A DNA stretch of 64,000 nucleotides from CAYJPV01 sp964372095. GTDB taxonomy: Bacteria; Acidobacteriota; Vicinamibacteria; Vicinamibacterales; JAKQTR01. Both the position numbers and the translations under genes were made by a program. The notes under the pieces were generated by a model. It saw nothing but the letters and a program-made list of their open reading frames with translations. It did no database searches and was not told the origin of the DNA. The DNA lies in contig CAYJPV010000003.1 in assembly GCA_964372095.1 (NCBI GenBank), positions 124,001-188,000 of the forward strand. The letters run 5' to 3'. Shown here one piece after another: positions 16,148 through 25,036 of this stretch. Every line of letters begins with the position of its first letter. Position 1 is the first letter of the stretch.

Positions 16148-17464
16148 TCACACGAAATAACTCAGAATCATCACGCCAACCAGGCCCGTCACGCCCACCG
16201 ACGTCTCCATGACCGTCCACGTCTTGATGGTGTCCGTGACGCTCAGGTTGAAATATTCCTTCACCAGCCAGAATCCGCCGTCGTTGACGTGCGCGAGCAT
16301 CAGGCTGCCCGACCCGATGGCCAGCACCATCAACTCGGGGCTCACGCCGGTTCCCGACGCGAGCGGGAGCACGATACCGGCGGTCGTGATGCCGGCCACG
16401 GTGGCGGACCCCACACACACCCGGAGCACCGTGGCGATCAGCCAGCCCAGGAACAGCGGCGACAGCCGGGTTCCCTGCAGCAGTTGACCGATGTAGGTGC
16501 TGACACCACCGTCCACCAGCACCTGCTTGAGCGCGCCCGCCCCCGCAATGATCAGCATCACCATCGTCAAACTGGAGATCGAGTGGCTCAGCGACGTCAT
16601 GATGTCGCCCATTGTCCGGCCCCGGGCGATGCCCAGCGTGTAGATGGCCAGCAGCAGCGCGAGCAGCATGGCCACGACCGGATTGCCCACGTAGCCGAGG
16701 GCATTGCGCACCACGTTCCCCTCGGGCAGCCAGAATTCCGCGAGGGTCGAGACGCCGATCAGGATGACCGGCAGCAGGGATGACACGATGCTCGTGAACG
16801 TGCCAGGCCGGTTGCCCGCCGCTGCCGGCGTGTGACCGACGAATTCGTCCAGGGGTCGCGCATCGATCTTGCGCAACCCGCGTGAGAGGATCGGCCCGGC
16901 AATGATGATTGCCGGGATCGCGATGATGGTCCCGTAGACCAGCGTCTTCCCGATGTCCGCGTGAAACATCGCCGCGATGGCCGTCGGAGCCGGATGCGGA
17001 GGCAGGTAGCCGTGCGTGACCGACAGGGCGGCCAGCGTGGGGAGCCCCACGTACAGTAGCGGGAACCCCGTCGAGGCCGCCACCGCGAACACGATGGGCA
17101 TCATGATCACGAAGCCCACATCGTAGAAGAGCGGCACACCCACGATGAAGGCCGTCACCATCATCGCCAGCTGCACACGCTTGACGCCGAAGGCTCGCAC
17201 GAGCCGGTCGGTGATCTGCTGGGCCGCCCCGCTGTCGGCCACCAGCTTGCCCAGCATGGCGCCCAAGCCCAGGATCATCACGAGCAGACCCAGCGTGTTG
17301 CCGATGCCGCGCTCGATGGACGTCACCGCCGCGTCCAGGCTCATGCCCTCGGCCAGCGCCACCGCCAGCGACACGATGACGAAGGCCAGGAACGAGTTGA
17401 GCTTGAACCGGAGAATCAGCACCAGCAGCAGGGCGATGCCCAGCCCGAGGATTACGAGGGGCAT
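16148..17464 (-). CDS. GntP/DsdX family permease
   Basis: Polytopic transporter of the gluconate:H+ symporter (GntP) family, 438 residues with ~12 membrane segments. Typical stretches are ILGLGAMLGKLVADSGAAQQ, GVPLFYDVGFVIMMPIVFA, TAIAAMFHADIGKTLVYG and HVNDGGFWLVKEYF. The family includes gluconate, fructuronate and D-serine (DsdX) importers. Its start overlaps the end of the PLP enzyme gene by 13 bp, so the two are translationally coupled, and the D-threonine-aldolase-like gene follows after 6 bp. That context favours a D-amino acid over a sugar acid as substrate, but sequence alone does not decide it. Confidence 0.9.
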   Translation of the reverse strand: MPLVILGLGIALLLVLILRFKLNSFLAFVIVSLAVALAEGMSLDAAVTSIERGIGNTLGLLVMILGLGAMLGKLVADSGAAQQITDRLVRAFGVKRVQLAMMVTAFIVGVPLFYDVGFVIMMPIVFAVAASTGFPLLYVGLPTLAALSVTHGYLPPHPAPTAIAAMFHADIGKTLVYGTIIAIPAIIIAGPILSRGLRKIDARPLDEFVGHTPAAAGNRPGTFTSIVSSLLPVILIGVSTLAEFWLPEGNVVRNALGYVGNPVVAMLLALLLAIYTLGIARGRTMGDIMTSLSHSISSLTMVMLIIAGAGALKQVLVDGGVSTYIGQLLQGTRLSPLFLGWLIATVLRVCVGSATVAGITTAGIVLPLASGTGVSPELMVLAIGSGSLMLAHVNDGGFWLVKEYFNLSVTDTIKTWTVMETSVGVTGLVGVMILSYFV

Positions 17465-18945
17465 AGGCCTGTCCGCGCGTTAAATTCGCTGATCATCGTG
17501 TCCCACGCCGGCAGGAGGTCCCGCAGGCCCGTCCAGTACGCCGCCGGCCGGCGTGCACTGAACTCCGCCAGACTCACGCCCTGCTGCTCCACCCACGTGT
17601 AGTAGCCGAGGTTGAAGATCCGTGTCCGGTCCACGGTCGAGAGTTCGGCCACGTGGTCCGTCACCGCGCCGAGCATGTGCTGACCGAAGGCCTCCGCAGC
17701 CGCCTCACGATCGAAGCGGCCGCCGAACCGCTTGGCGAGCGCCTTGTTCCGCTCGCTGCCGTACATCTCTGCACCGTCGGTGGCCACTGTCAGCACGAGA
17801 TCGTCGGGGCCCAGATCGAAGTACTTCGCCGTCTTCACCGCCGCCACGATATTGCAGATGCTCGACAGACCCAGCGCGTCGAGAGCGCCAATGATTGCCG
17901 CCGGCACGTGACGGCGCTCGGCCAGGTAGGCGCGCCCCTCTTCCCTGCCGAACAGGACCCCCAGGGCATCAGTCGCAGCGTCGGACACGGCCAGGACGAC
18001 ATCGGTGTTCATCACGTTATGGATCAGCGGCACGTGTTTGTCGCCGATCCCCTGGATATTGTGTTCGCCGAACCCGTTGTACAGCAGGGTGGGGCACTCC
18101 AGGGCCTCGACGGCCACAATGCGCGCACCATACCGATCTTTCAGATAGTCGCCAGCCGCGAGCGTCCCACCCGATCCGGTGGCAGACACGTACGCCTGAA
18201 CCCGCTTGGTGCCGGCCGGATCGACGGCCGCCACGATGCGTTCAAGGGCCCGGCCCGTGCAGGCATAGTGCACCAGGTAGTTCCCGAACTCGCAGAACTG
18301 GTTGAAGATGGCGTGCTGCGGGTCGCGTTCCAGAACCGCGCACGCGTCGTAGATTTCCTTGACGTTGCTCTCGGAGCCCGGCGTGCGGATGATGTCCGCC
18401 GGCTCGCGTACCCAGGACTCGAGCCAGTGGAACCGCTCTTGGCTCATCCCTTCGGGCAGGATCGCCACCCCGTGGCAATCCATGATGCGCGAGATCGCGA
18501 CGCCGCCGCGGCAGTAGTTGCCGGTCGACGGCCAGATGGCCTTGTGGATCGTCGGGTCGAACTGCCCGGTTACGATGCGCGGTGCCAGGCAGCCGTAGGC
18601 CGCCAGGACCTTGTGCGTCCGGATCATCGGAAACCGGTTGCCGAGCGCCACGACAATCGGCGCTTTGACCCCGGTCAACGACTCGGGCAACACCACGTGT
18701 GCCGGCACCGCGGTCTGGTCCTGCCGCGTGTCGTCGTTGTGCCAGTGCACGCGGAAGAGATTGAGCGGGTGCGGCGCGTCAGGATCGACGGCTGCGAGCC
18801 GCTGACGGATCGCAGGGGGCACCGTCGCCGGGTCCGCCAGCTGGGCGAAGGTGGGCAGGATGATGCCGGCTTCTCGAAAACGGATGACGGAGTTGTCGTA
18901 AACCGTCTGGTCGACGATGTGCTGTTCGATGCCGAGGCGTTTCAT
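17452..18945 (-). CDS. PLP-dependent lyase of the cysteine synthase/threonine dehydratase (beta) family
   Basis: Fold-type II PLP enzyme, 497 residues, longer than typical cysteine synthases (~310). The likely PLP lysine is in TIHKAIWPSTGNYCRGG, where STGNYCRGG is the asparagine loop. The phosphate loop is SATGSGGTLAAGDYL, and a C-terminal VATDGAEMYGSER follows. An N-terminal ~100-residue extension precedes the core. The family eliminates or replaces beta-substituents of Ser, Thr, Cys or diaminopropionate; this subgroup has no firm assignment that I recognise. It is the first gene of the operon, and the ATG at MKRLGIEQHIVD has AGGTG upstream. Next to a GntP/DsdX-like permease and D-threonine-aldolase-like enzyme, an amino-acid ammonia-lyase role is plausible. 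Confidence 0.82.
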   Translation of the reverse strand: MKRLGIEQHIVDQTVYDNSVIRFREAGIILPTFAQLADPATVPPAIRQRLAAVDPDAPHPLNLFRVHWHNDDTRQDQTAVPAHVVLPESLTGVKAPIVVALGNRFPMIRTHKVLAAYGCLAPRIVTGQFDPTIHKAIWPSTGNYCRGGVAISRIMDCHGVAILPEGMSQERFHWLESWVREPADIIRTPGSESNVKEIYDACAVLERDPQHAIFNQFCEFGNYLVHYACTGRALERIVAAVDPAGTKRVQAYVSATGSGGTLAAGDYLKDRYGARIVAVEALECPTLLYNGFGEHNIQGIGDKHVPLIHNVMNTDVVLAVSDAATDALGVLFGREEGRAYLAERRHVPAAIIGALDALGLSSICNIVAAVKTAKYFDLGPDDLVLTVATDGAEMYGSERNKALAKRFGGRFDREAAAEAFGQHMLGAVTDHVAELSTVDRTRIFNLGYYTWVEQQGVSLAEFSARRPAAYWTGLRDLLPAWDTMISEFNARTGLCPS

Positions 18946-18956
18946 TCGGTGCACCT

Positions 18957-18993
18957 GGGTTGGGGATTGGGGGTTGGGGATTGGGGGTTGGGG
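18957..18993 (+). repeat. GGGGATT/GGGGGTT heptamer array
   Basis: Four alternating 7-bp units flanked by GGG and GGGG, with five G-tracts in all. It lies in the divergent region between the PLP operon and patB, 12 bp upstream of the operon's first start codon. Confidence 0.92.
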
Positions 18994-19003
18994 CAAGGCA
19001 AGG

Positions 19004-19013
19004 GGATGTCCCC
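19004..19013 (+). repeat. GGATGTCCCC element, copy 3
   Basis: Lies 10 bp beyond a G-rich heptamer array. Here the wider GGGGA-TG-TCCCC is itself a perfect short palindrome. Confidence 0.6.
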
Positions 19014-19097
19014 CACGACCCAATCTACAGCCCACTAGACAGTAATCCATGACGAGAGAGCTGTCATCTTGGGGCACATTCGGTACGTAGCCCCGAG

Positions 19098-19103
19098 TAT
19101 GAT
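19098..19103 (+). promoter_or_regulatory. -10 box TATGAT of the patB-like gene
   Basis: TATGAT is followed by exactly 6 nt and then ATG; there is no ribosome-binding site. This predicts a leaderless transcript. Confidence 0.55.
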
Positions 19104-19109
19104 GTCCCC

Positions 19110-20264
19110 ATGCCTTCGCCCTTCGACCTGCCCATGGACCGGCGCCGCTCTGACAGCACGAAATGGCGGTACTTCGACGAAGACGTCCTGCCACTGTGGA
19201 CGGCGGACATGGACTTCCGCGTGGCCGAGCCCATCGTCGACGCGCTGCGCGCGCGGGTTGAACACGGGATCTTCGGGTACGCGGGTGAGCCGGCGGAACT
19301 ACGCGAGGTCCTGGTGGCCCGCATGGCGGCCCTGTACGGCTGGCGTATCGTCCCCGAAGACATCGTGTTCCAGACTGGCGTCCTGAGTGGGTTCCACAAA
19401 GTCGCCCAGGTGGTGGCCGGTCGCGGCGACGGCATCATCATCCAGCCGCCGGTCTACCCGCCGATCGTCGGGACGCCCGCGCACAACGGATCGGTGCACC
19501 AGCAGTCTCCGCTGCTACGACGCGGCGACGGATCGTACGAGATCGACTTCGACGGGTTCGAGGCGGCCGTCAGCGATCGCACGCGCCTGTTCATTCTCTG
19601 CAACCCCCACAATCCGGTGGGGCGAGCGTTCACCCCGCAGGAACTCGGCCGACTGGCCGAGATCTGCCTGCGTCGCAACATCCTGGTGTGCTCCGACGAA
19701 ATTCACTGTGACCTGTTGTTCGGGGGCGCTGCGCACACACCCATCGCGTCGCTCAGCCCTGACGTGGCTCGCCGCACCGTCACCCTGATGGCACCCAGCA
19801 AGACCTTTAACATTCCGGGGCTGCACTGTTCGTTCGCGATCGTGCCGGATGCGGACCTGCGCGCCCGGATTACCAAACCGGGCTCGGCGGATTTCGCGGA
19901 CGTCAACCTGCTGGGATTCGTGGCCACGCTCGCCGCGTATCGCCACGGTGACGCGTGGCTCCAGGAGGTGCTCGCGTACCTCGAGACGAATCGCACGATG
20001 GTCGTGGACTACATCCAGCGCGAAATGCCGCGCCTGATCGTACGCGCGCCTGAAGCGACGTATCTGGCGTGGGTGGACTGCCGCGAGAGCGGGATTCCCG
20101 GCAGTCCGTACCAGTTCTTCCTCGATCGTGCCCGCGTGGGGTTGTCGGACGGGCAGGCCTTCGGCACCGGCGGCAACGGGTTTGTCCGGATCAACGTCGC
20201 GTGCGCGCGAGCCACGCTGATGGAAGCGCTGACGCGGATGCGCGACGCACTGTCGGCGATCTGA
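19110..20264 (+). CDS. PatB/MalY family C-S lyase (aminotransferase fold)
   Basis: Fold-type I PLP enzyme of the PatB/MalY cystathionine beta-lyase group, 384 residues. It has the family start RRRSDSTKWRYF and LPLWTADMDFRV, the substrate-loop FGYAGEP, the motif NPHNPVGRAFTPQEL, the PLP Asp region VCSDEIHCDLLF, the Schiff-base lysine in MAPSKTFNIPGLHCSF, and the C-terminal arginine in GFVRINVACARATLMEAL. These enzymes split C-S bonds in cystathionine or cysteine conjugates. It is divergent from the four-gene PLP/permease/dipeptidase operon and could process sulfur amino acids released by it; that link is inference. Confidence 0.9.
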   Translation: MPSPFDLPMDRRRSDSTKWRYFDEDVLPLWTADMDFRVAEPIVDALRARVEHGIFGYAGEPAELREVLVARMAALYGWRIVPEDIVFQTGVLSGFHKVAQVVAGRGDGIIIQPPVYPPIVGTPAHNGSVHQQSPLLRRGDGSYEIDFDGFEAAVSDRTRLFILCNPHNPVGRAFTPQELGRLAEICLRRNILVCSDEIHCDLLFGGAAHTPIASLSPDVARRTVTLMAPSKTFNIPGLHCSFAIVPDADLRARITKPGSADFADVNLLGFVATLAAYRHGDAWLQEVLAYLETNRTMVVDYIQREMPRLIVRAPEATYLAWVDCRESGIPGSPYQFFLDRARVGLSDGQAFGTGGNGFVRINVACARATLMEALTRMRDALSAI

Positions 20265-20310
20265 CGGCGCCGCCGCCCCCATTCAATCCAAGAATCCGGA
20301 CCGCGTCCAC

Positions 20311-20322
20311 TAATCCGGATTA
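20311..20322. promoter_or_regulatory. Perfect palindrome TAATCCGGATTA upstream of the TonB receptor gene
   Basis: A 12-bp perfect palindrome in the AT-richer part of the 355-bp gap after patB, a possible operator. A partial repeat (GAATCCGG) lies about 20 bp upstream. Confidence 0.4.
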
Positions 20323-20377
20323 TCACGATCAATACAAACTCCCCTTGCGCACGTATGACGGCTTCGCATCCCGTATG

Positions 20378-20418
20378 CGGCGAACCGCGATGTTCTGGCT
20401 GGGCATCGCGGTTCGCCG
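20378..20418. terminator. Perfect 15-bp hairpin between patB and the TonB receptor gene
   Basis: CGGCGAACCGCGATG is followed after an 11-nt loop by its exact complement. No T tract follows. It could terminate patB transcription, or be part of the receptor leader or a protein-binding site. Confidence 0.5.
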
Positions 20419-20459
20419 TTATCACTTACAGGGTTGGTTGCGTCCGTTGCGGCTCGTGT

Positions 20460-20608
20460 TGCACCTGCGTGGGGCAGGTGCATCGGGGTTTGGCCAGATC
20501 GGTGGCGAGAGCTATACGCGACGGGACGTGGTGAGCGACGGGCACGTCGATCACGCAGGGGCACGCAGGCACGAGCCTGCGGTCGGTGGAGAGCACGTCG
20601 TGGACGTG
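20460..20608 (+). promoter_or_regulatory. Hairpin-rich leader of the TonB receptor gene
   Basis: Three perfect hairpins in series: TGCACCTGC/GCAGGTGCA with a GTGGG loop (20460-20482), GCAGGC-ACGA-GCCTGC (20565-20580) and CACGTC-GTG-GACGTG (20594-20608). The last one directly abuts the AGGAGG ribosome-binding site. This is compatible with translational control, but no known riboswitch class is recognised. Confidence 0.4.
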
Positions 20609-20619
20609 AGGAGGAATCC

Positions 20620-23600
20620 ATGAGTTACCGATCGTGTGCATGGCGGCTGCTGATGGTGGCCGTGATGCTGGTGGCCGCGAGCACGTTGGTGTTTGCGCAA
20701 GGCGGCGGCACGACGGCGTCGTTGTCAGGCGTCGTGACCGACTCGTCGGGCGCCGTGCTGCCGGGCGCTGACATCGAAGTCAAGAACAACGCCACCGGAG
20801 CGCTGTATCCGGCCGTGACCGACGGCGAAGGCCGGTTCACGATTCCGGCCCTGAACCCTGGCACGTACACCGTGAAGGTGTCGCTGATGGGGTTCAAGAC
20901 GTTCGTCGCGCCTGACGTGCAGGTGCTGACGGCCACGCCGGCCTCCGTGCGCGCGTCGCTCGAACTGGGCGAACTCACCGAAACGGTCGTGGTCACGGGC
21001 GCGGCCGAGATCGTGCAGACGCAGACGGCGTCGGTGCAGACGACGGTTGCCATCAAACAGATCGAGGCGCTGCCGCTGACGACCCGGACCGCCCTGGACT
21101 TCGTCACGACCCTCCCGGGCGCGCAGACCACGGGCAGCAACAGCCGCGGCACCACCATCAACGGCCTGCCAAGCGGTTCCATCAACATCACCCTGGACGG
21201 CGTCAACGTGCAGGACAACGCGAACCGGGCCGACGGATTCTTCATGTACATCCGTCCCTTGATGGACTCGGTTGAAGAAATCACCGTGTCCACCTCCTCC
21301 CCTGGCGCCGAGAGCGCGGGGTCGGGGTCGGTCCAGATCCGGATGAGCACCCGGGCGGGGTCGAACACGTTCTCCGGGTCGGTCTACAACACCTGGCGCA
21401 ACCAGGCTGGTACGTCGGAAGACGATGTGATGGCCCGCTCCGAAAAGCGGAGCTGGCTGTGGCGGCTGAATACGCCGTACTGGTTCAACCGGCGTGACCG
21501 TCCCAAGACCGCGGCGGGCGATCAGTTCATCGATGACGTGCGGCTGCAGACGCCGGGCTTCCGGGTCGGCGGCCCCGTGATGAAAGACAAACTGTTCTAC
21601 TTCTTCAACCTCGAGTTCTTCATGTGGCCGAACCAGGTGGCGCGCACGCGGTATCTGGTGAATGCGAATGCCCAGAACGGCCTGTTCACGTACACGGCGC
21701 TGGACGGCAGCACGCGCACGCTGAATCTGCTGGCGCTGGCGGCATCGCGCGGGCAGACCTCGACGGTCGACCCGACCGTCGCCAAGCTGTTCGCGGATAT
21801 CCGGTCAGCAGCGACCGGTTCAACGGTCGGCGGCAGCGTGTCGAGCTGGGACCTGAACACCGACAAGTTCGACTACAGCCCTGGCGGCGAACAGTTCCGC
21901 TACTTCCCGACGCTGCGCGTGGACTGGAACCTGACGTCCAGCCACCGCCTGACGGGCACGGGCCGCTACAACCGGTTCGAATCCGATCCTGACATCCTGA
22001 ACAGCCGTGAGCCGCGATTCCCGGGCTTCGCGAACTACGCCGGCCAGTGGTCACACCGGTATTCCTGGAGCGGCCAGCTGCGTTCGACTTTCGGCTCGAA
22101 CCTGGTCAACGAACTGCGGTACGGGTTTGCCGGCGGCAAGACCGAGTTCTACACGAACGTGACGAGGAGTTCGTTCGACTGCAGCGACCCCGGCTGCCAG
22201 GGCGGCTGGAACCTGGGCATGCTGACCATCGGCGGCGGTGGCAACGCGCTCACGAGCGTGGCCTCGACCAACGCGCCGAGTACTCGTTACACGCCCACCA
22301 CCACGTTCGAGAACTCGCTGACCTGGCTCAAGGGCAAACACACGCTGACGGGCGGGGCGTCCTACACGCACTACTACGCCGACAACTGGAACGTCGCGCA
22401 GCTCGTACCGAACATCGTGTTCGGTCTGGGGTCCACCGACCCGGCGTACTCGATGCTGGTGGAATCGTCGGGCAACTTCCCCGGCGGGATCAACTCGACC
22501 CAGGCCGGCTACGCCCGGAACCTGTACGCGATGCTGACGGGCCGCGTGTCGGAGGTGAACGGATCGTTCGTGCTGGACGCCGGGGGCAACTACAAGTACC
22601 TCGGCGACCGCACGCAGCAAATGCAGTACAACGAAATCGGGCTCTTCGTGAGCGACTCGTGGCGCGTGAAGCCGTCCTTTACGCTGACGGCCGGCTTGCG
22701 CTGGCAGCTCCAGCTGCCCTTCACACCGGTGACCGACTCGTACACGAAGCTGCAGGATTATCGGATGGTGTACGGCGTGACCGGCGAGGGCAACATGTTC
22801 AAGCCGGGCACGATGACCGGCTCGGTGCCGGCCCTGGTGGCGTATGAGAAGGGTGAGCAGGCCTACACCACCGACTACAACAACTTCGCGCCGAGCCTCG
22901 GGTTCGTGTGGCGGCCCTCGATCGGCAACAGCCTGCTCAGGACTCTGTTGACCGATCAGCCGGTCCTCCGCGGCGGCTACTCGATCTCGTATGAAGCCCC
23001 GGGCTTTGCCGGCTTCACGTCGATCTTCGGTAGCAACCCGGGCGCCACGCGTTCTGCGAATCGCAGAATCGCGCTGGGAAACCTGGGCACGGACGGCTTG
23101 CCGGTGCTGTTGCGTGACGCCGGCCGGCTGGCGCCGCTCGCCGCGCCGACGGCGGAGTTCCCGTTCACGCCGTCCGTTTCGGACAGCATCAACGCGTTCG
23201 ATCCCGACACGCGCACGCCGTACACGCACAGCTACAGCTTCGGCATCCAGCGTGAGCTCGGCAAGAACATGGCGCTCGAGATTCGATACGTCGGCAACAT
23301 GAACATCGGCCAGACGTTCGAATGGAACATGAACAACTCGGCGAACTGGAACATTCTCGAGAACGGGTTCTACAACGAGTTCCGGCAGGCCCAGGTCAAT
23401 CTGCAGTCGAACATCGCTGCGGGCCGGGGCAATACCTTCGCGTTCACCGGCGCGCCGGGCACCGCGCCGCTGCCCATCTTCATGGCTCACTTCGCCGGCG
23501 TCCCGCTGAATGACGCACGGAACCAGAATCCGGCCAGCTACACCAGTTCGAACTTCCGGAGTTCGGCCTGGTACAACTCGCTGACCCTCTACAACCCGGC

Positions 23601-24594
23601 GATCACCACGATCGCGGGCACGGGCACCAGCGGGCTGCAGAACCCATCCTTCTACGCCAACGCGGCGGCCGCCGGGCTGCCGGCCAACTTCTTCATGGCC
23701 AACCGCGACAGCTACTCCGGCGGGGCGTGGCTGCGGCAGAACGGCGGGCGGACGCAATACGACTCGCTTCAGATCGAACTGCGGCGCCGGATGAGCAAGG
23801 GGCTGCTCGTGCAGGGCAGCTACGCGTTCGGCACGCGGTCGGTGTGGACGTGGCCGTCGCTGCGCGACGACACGTGGCACATGACGCCGAGCACGGTCGG
23901 GCCCGATCACGCGATCAAGTTCAACTGGGTATACGAACTGCCCTTCGGCCGGGGCCGCAAATGGGGCTCCAGCGCGCCGACCTGGCTGAACGCCATCATC
24001 GGCAACTGGGAGTTCGACGGCGTGGCGCGGTTCCAGAGCGGCAGGAAGTTCAACCTCGGCGGGTACAAACTCGTCGGGATGAGCGACGACGATGTGCAGA
24101 AGATGTTCAAGTTCTACCGCGAGAAGGACTCGAACGGCGTCGAGCGCATCTACATGTGGCCGCAGGACGTGATCGCCAACTCGATCATCGCGCTCTATCA
24201 GACGTCGGCGACGTCGGCGACCGGCTACTCCGGCGCGTTACCGACGGGCCGGTACTTCACGCGGCGCAGCGACGCCAACTGCGTCGCCTATCTGGCCGGT
24301 GACTGTGGTGAACCTGAAACCCGCATCATCACGGCGCCCTGGTATGGCAAGACGGACTTCAGCATCGTCAAGCGGATTACGCTGGGCGGGCGGCGGTTCG
24401 TCGAAGCGCGCATGGATCTCTACAACGTCTTCGACAGCATCAACTTCGAGCCAAACTTCAACACCGGCACCGGCGTGCCGATTGGCGGCAGCGCGGCCAG
24501 CAGCTGGCAGGTAACCGCCGCGGCGCGGGACCTGAACGCGTCGCAGGACGCTGGTGGGCGTATCACCAGCTTCGGCCTGCGCTTCAGCTGGTAG
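20620..24594 (+). CDS. TonB-dependent outer-membrane receptor with carboxypeptidase-regulatory-like domain
   Basis: A 1324-residue outer-membrane protein of the large acidobacterial Oar/CarboxypepD_reg-like type. A signal peptide (to ASTLVFAQ) is followed by a carboxypeptidase regulatory-like domain (SLSGVVTDSSGAVLPGADIE to YTVKVSLMGFKTF). Next comes a plug-like region (GSINITLDGVNVQDN), then a long beta-barrel rich in aromatic/Asn strands, ending LNASQDAGGRITSFGLRFSW with a terminal aromatic residue as in barrel proteins. It would import or bind large substrates with TonB energy; none is identifiable. The start has a strong AGGAGG 5 nt upstream, unlike several leaderless neighbours. It is transcribed alone, with hairpins in its leader and a clear terminator behind. 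Confidence 0.93.
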   Translation: MSYRSCAWRLLMVAVMLVAASTLVFAQGGGTTASLSGVVTDSSGAVLPGADIEVKNNATGALYPAVTDGEGRFTIPALNPGTYTVKVSLMGFKTFVAPDVQVLTATPASVRASLELGELTETVVVTGAAEIVQTQTASVQTTVAIKQIEALPLTTRTALDFVTTLPGAQTTGSNSRGTTINGLPSGSINITLDGVNVQDNANRADGFFMYIRPLMDSVEEITVSTSSPGAESAGSGSVQIRMSTRAGSNTFSGSVYNTWRNQAGTSEDDVMARSEKRSWLWRLNTPYWFNRRDRPKTAAGDQFIDDVRLQTPGFRVGGPVMKDKLFYFFNLEFFMWPNQVARTRYLVNANAQNGLFTYTALDGSTRTLNLLALAASRGQTSTVDPTVAKLFADIRSAATGSTVGGSVSSWDLNTDKFDYSPGGEQFRYFPTLRVDWNLTSSHRLTGTGRYNRFESDPDILNSREPRFPGFANYAGQWSHRYSWSGQLRSTFGSNLVNELRYGFAGGKTEFYTNVTRSSFDCSDPGCQGGWNLGMLTIGGGGNALTSVASTNAPSTRYTPTTTFENSLTWLKGKHTLTGGASYTHYYADNWNVAQLVPNIVFGLGSTDPAYSMLVESSGNFPGGINSTQAGYARNLYAMLTGRVSEVNGSFVLDAGGNYKYLGDRTQQMQYNEIGLFVSDSWRVKPSFTLTAGLRWQLQLPFTPVTDSYTKLQDYRMVYGVTGEGNMFKPGTMTGSVPALVAYEKGEQAYTTDYNNFAPSLGFVWRPSIGNSLLRTLLTDQPVLRGGYSISYEAPGFAGFTSIFGSNPGATRSANRRIALGNLGTDGLPVLLRDAGRLAPLAAPTAEFPFTPSVSDSINAFDPDTRTPYTHSYSFGIQRELGKNMALEIRYVGNMNIGQTFEWNMNNSANWNILENGFYNEFRQAQVNLQSNIAAGRGNTFAFTGAPGTAPLPIFMAHFAGVPLNDARNQNPASYTSSNFRSSAWYNSLTLYNPAITTIAGTGTSGLQNPSFYANAAAAGLPANFFMANRDSYSGGAWLRQNGGRTQYDSLQIELRRRMSKGLLVQGSYAFGTRSVWTWPSLRDDTWHMTPSTVGPDHAIKFNWVYELPFGRGRKWGSSAPTWLNAIIGNWEFDGVARFQSGRKFNLGGYKLVGMSDDDVQKMFKFYREKDSNGVERIYMWPQDVIANSIIALYQTSATSATGYSGALPTGRYFTRRSDANCVAYLAGDCGEPETRIITAPWYGKTDFSIVKRITLGGRRFVEARMDLYNVFDSINFEPNFNTGTGVPIGGSAASSWQVTAAARDLNASQDAGGRITSFGLRFSW

Positions 24595-24600
24595 TCGTGG

Positions 24601-24620
24601 CGTCCGGCTTCAGCCGGACG
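24601..24620. repeat. Palindrome CGTCCGGCT-TC-AGCCGGACG
   Basis: A perfect 9-bp inverted repeat with a 2-nt centre, 6 bp after the TonB receptor stop. From memory, similar GTCCGGCTT(C/T)AGCCGGAC palindromes are common between genes in related acidobacterial genomes; only one copy was noticed here. Confidence 0.5.
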
Positions 24621-24648
24621 TGACACCGAACGGGTCCCCTCTGAACAC

Positions 24649-24683
24649 CGGGCGGCGGCGCAACGGGCGCCGCCGCCCGTTTT
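24649..24683 (+). terminator. Rho-independent terminator of the TonB receptor gene
   Basis: CGGGCGGCGGCGC pairs perfectly with GCGCCGCCGCCCG across a 5-nt loop (13 bp), followed by TTTTCTCT. Confidence 0.85.
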
Positions 24684-24750
24684 CTCTGTACGCGTACGTA
24701 GCCCCGGGGTCTCCTCGAATGTTCACGTGCACGAGTGGAACGGGATTTGG

Positions 24751-24756
24751 TATACT
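24751..24756 (+). promoter_or_regulatory. -10 box TATACT of tRNA-Lys
   Basis: TATACT lies 66 bp upstream of tRNA-Lys, in the only AT-rich spot of the gap; TGCACG 17 bp upstream is a poor -35. Confidence 0.45.
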
Positions 24757-24822
24757 TGGTGTTCGCGGTTGCCATCACCGCGGCCACAAAGCGCCCCGGC
24801 GCGGCGTGGGACCACCTTATGT

Positions 24823-24898
24823 GGGCCGCTAGCTCAACTGGCAGAGCAGCAGACTCTTAATCTGCGGGTTCACGGTTCGATTCCGTGGCGGCTCACCA
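24823..24898 (+). tRNA. tRNA-Lys (anticodon CTT)
   Basis: Complete 76-nt tRNA: acceptor GGGCCGC/GCGGCTC with one G-T pair, anticodon stem GCAGA/TCTGC with loop CTCTTAA (anticodon CTT), T arm CACGG-TTCGATT-CCGTG, discriminator A and encoded CCA. The ~140 bp after it hold nothing recognisable. Confidence 0.95.
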
Positions 24899-25036
24899 TC
24901 CTTCACATTCGTTCCGTCTGGTTCGCCGCCACGGCCTCAGGCGTCTCGACTCCGGCCTCCGGCCTCGTCTCGACGACGATTCCCGCGGTCCTGCGTCACG
25001 TCACGAAACGTAGTGGAGAGGGGCGCGCTCGGGCAG

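Noticed and set aside
22051..23910. Minus-strand open frame of 619 codons within the TonB receptor gene
   Set aside because: Antisense shadow of a long high-GC gene; no recognisable domain or start signal.
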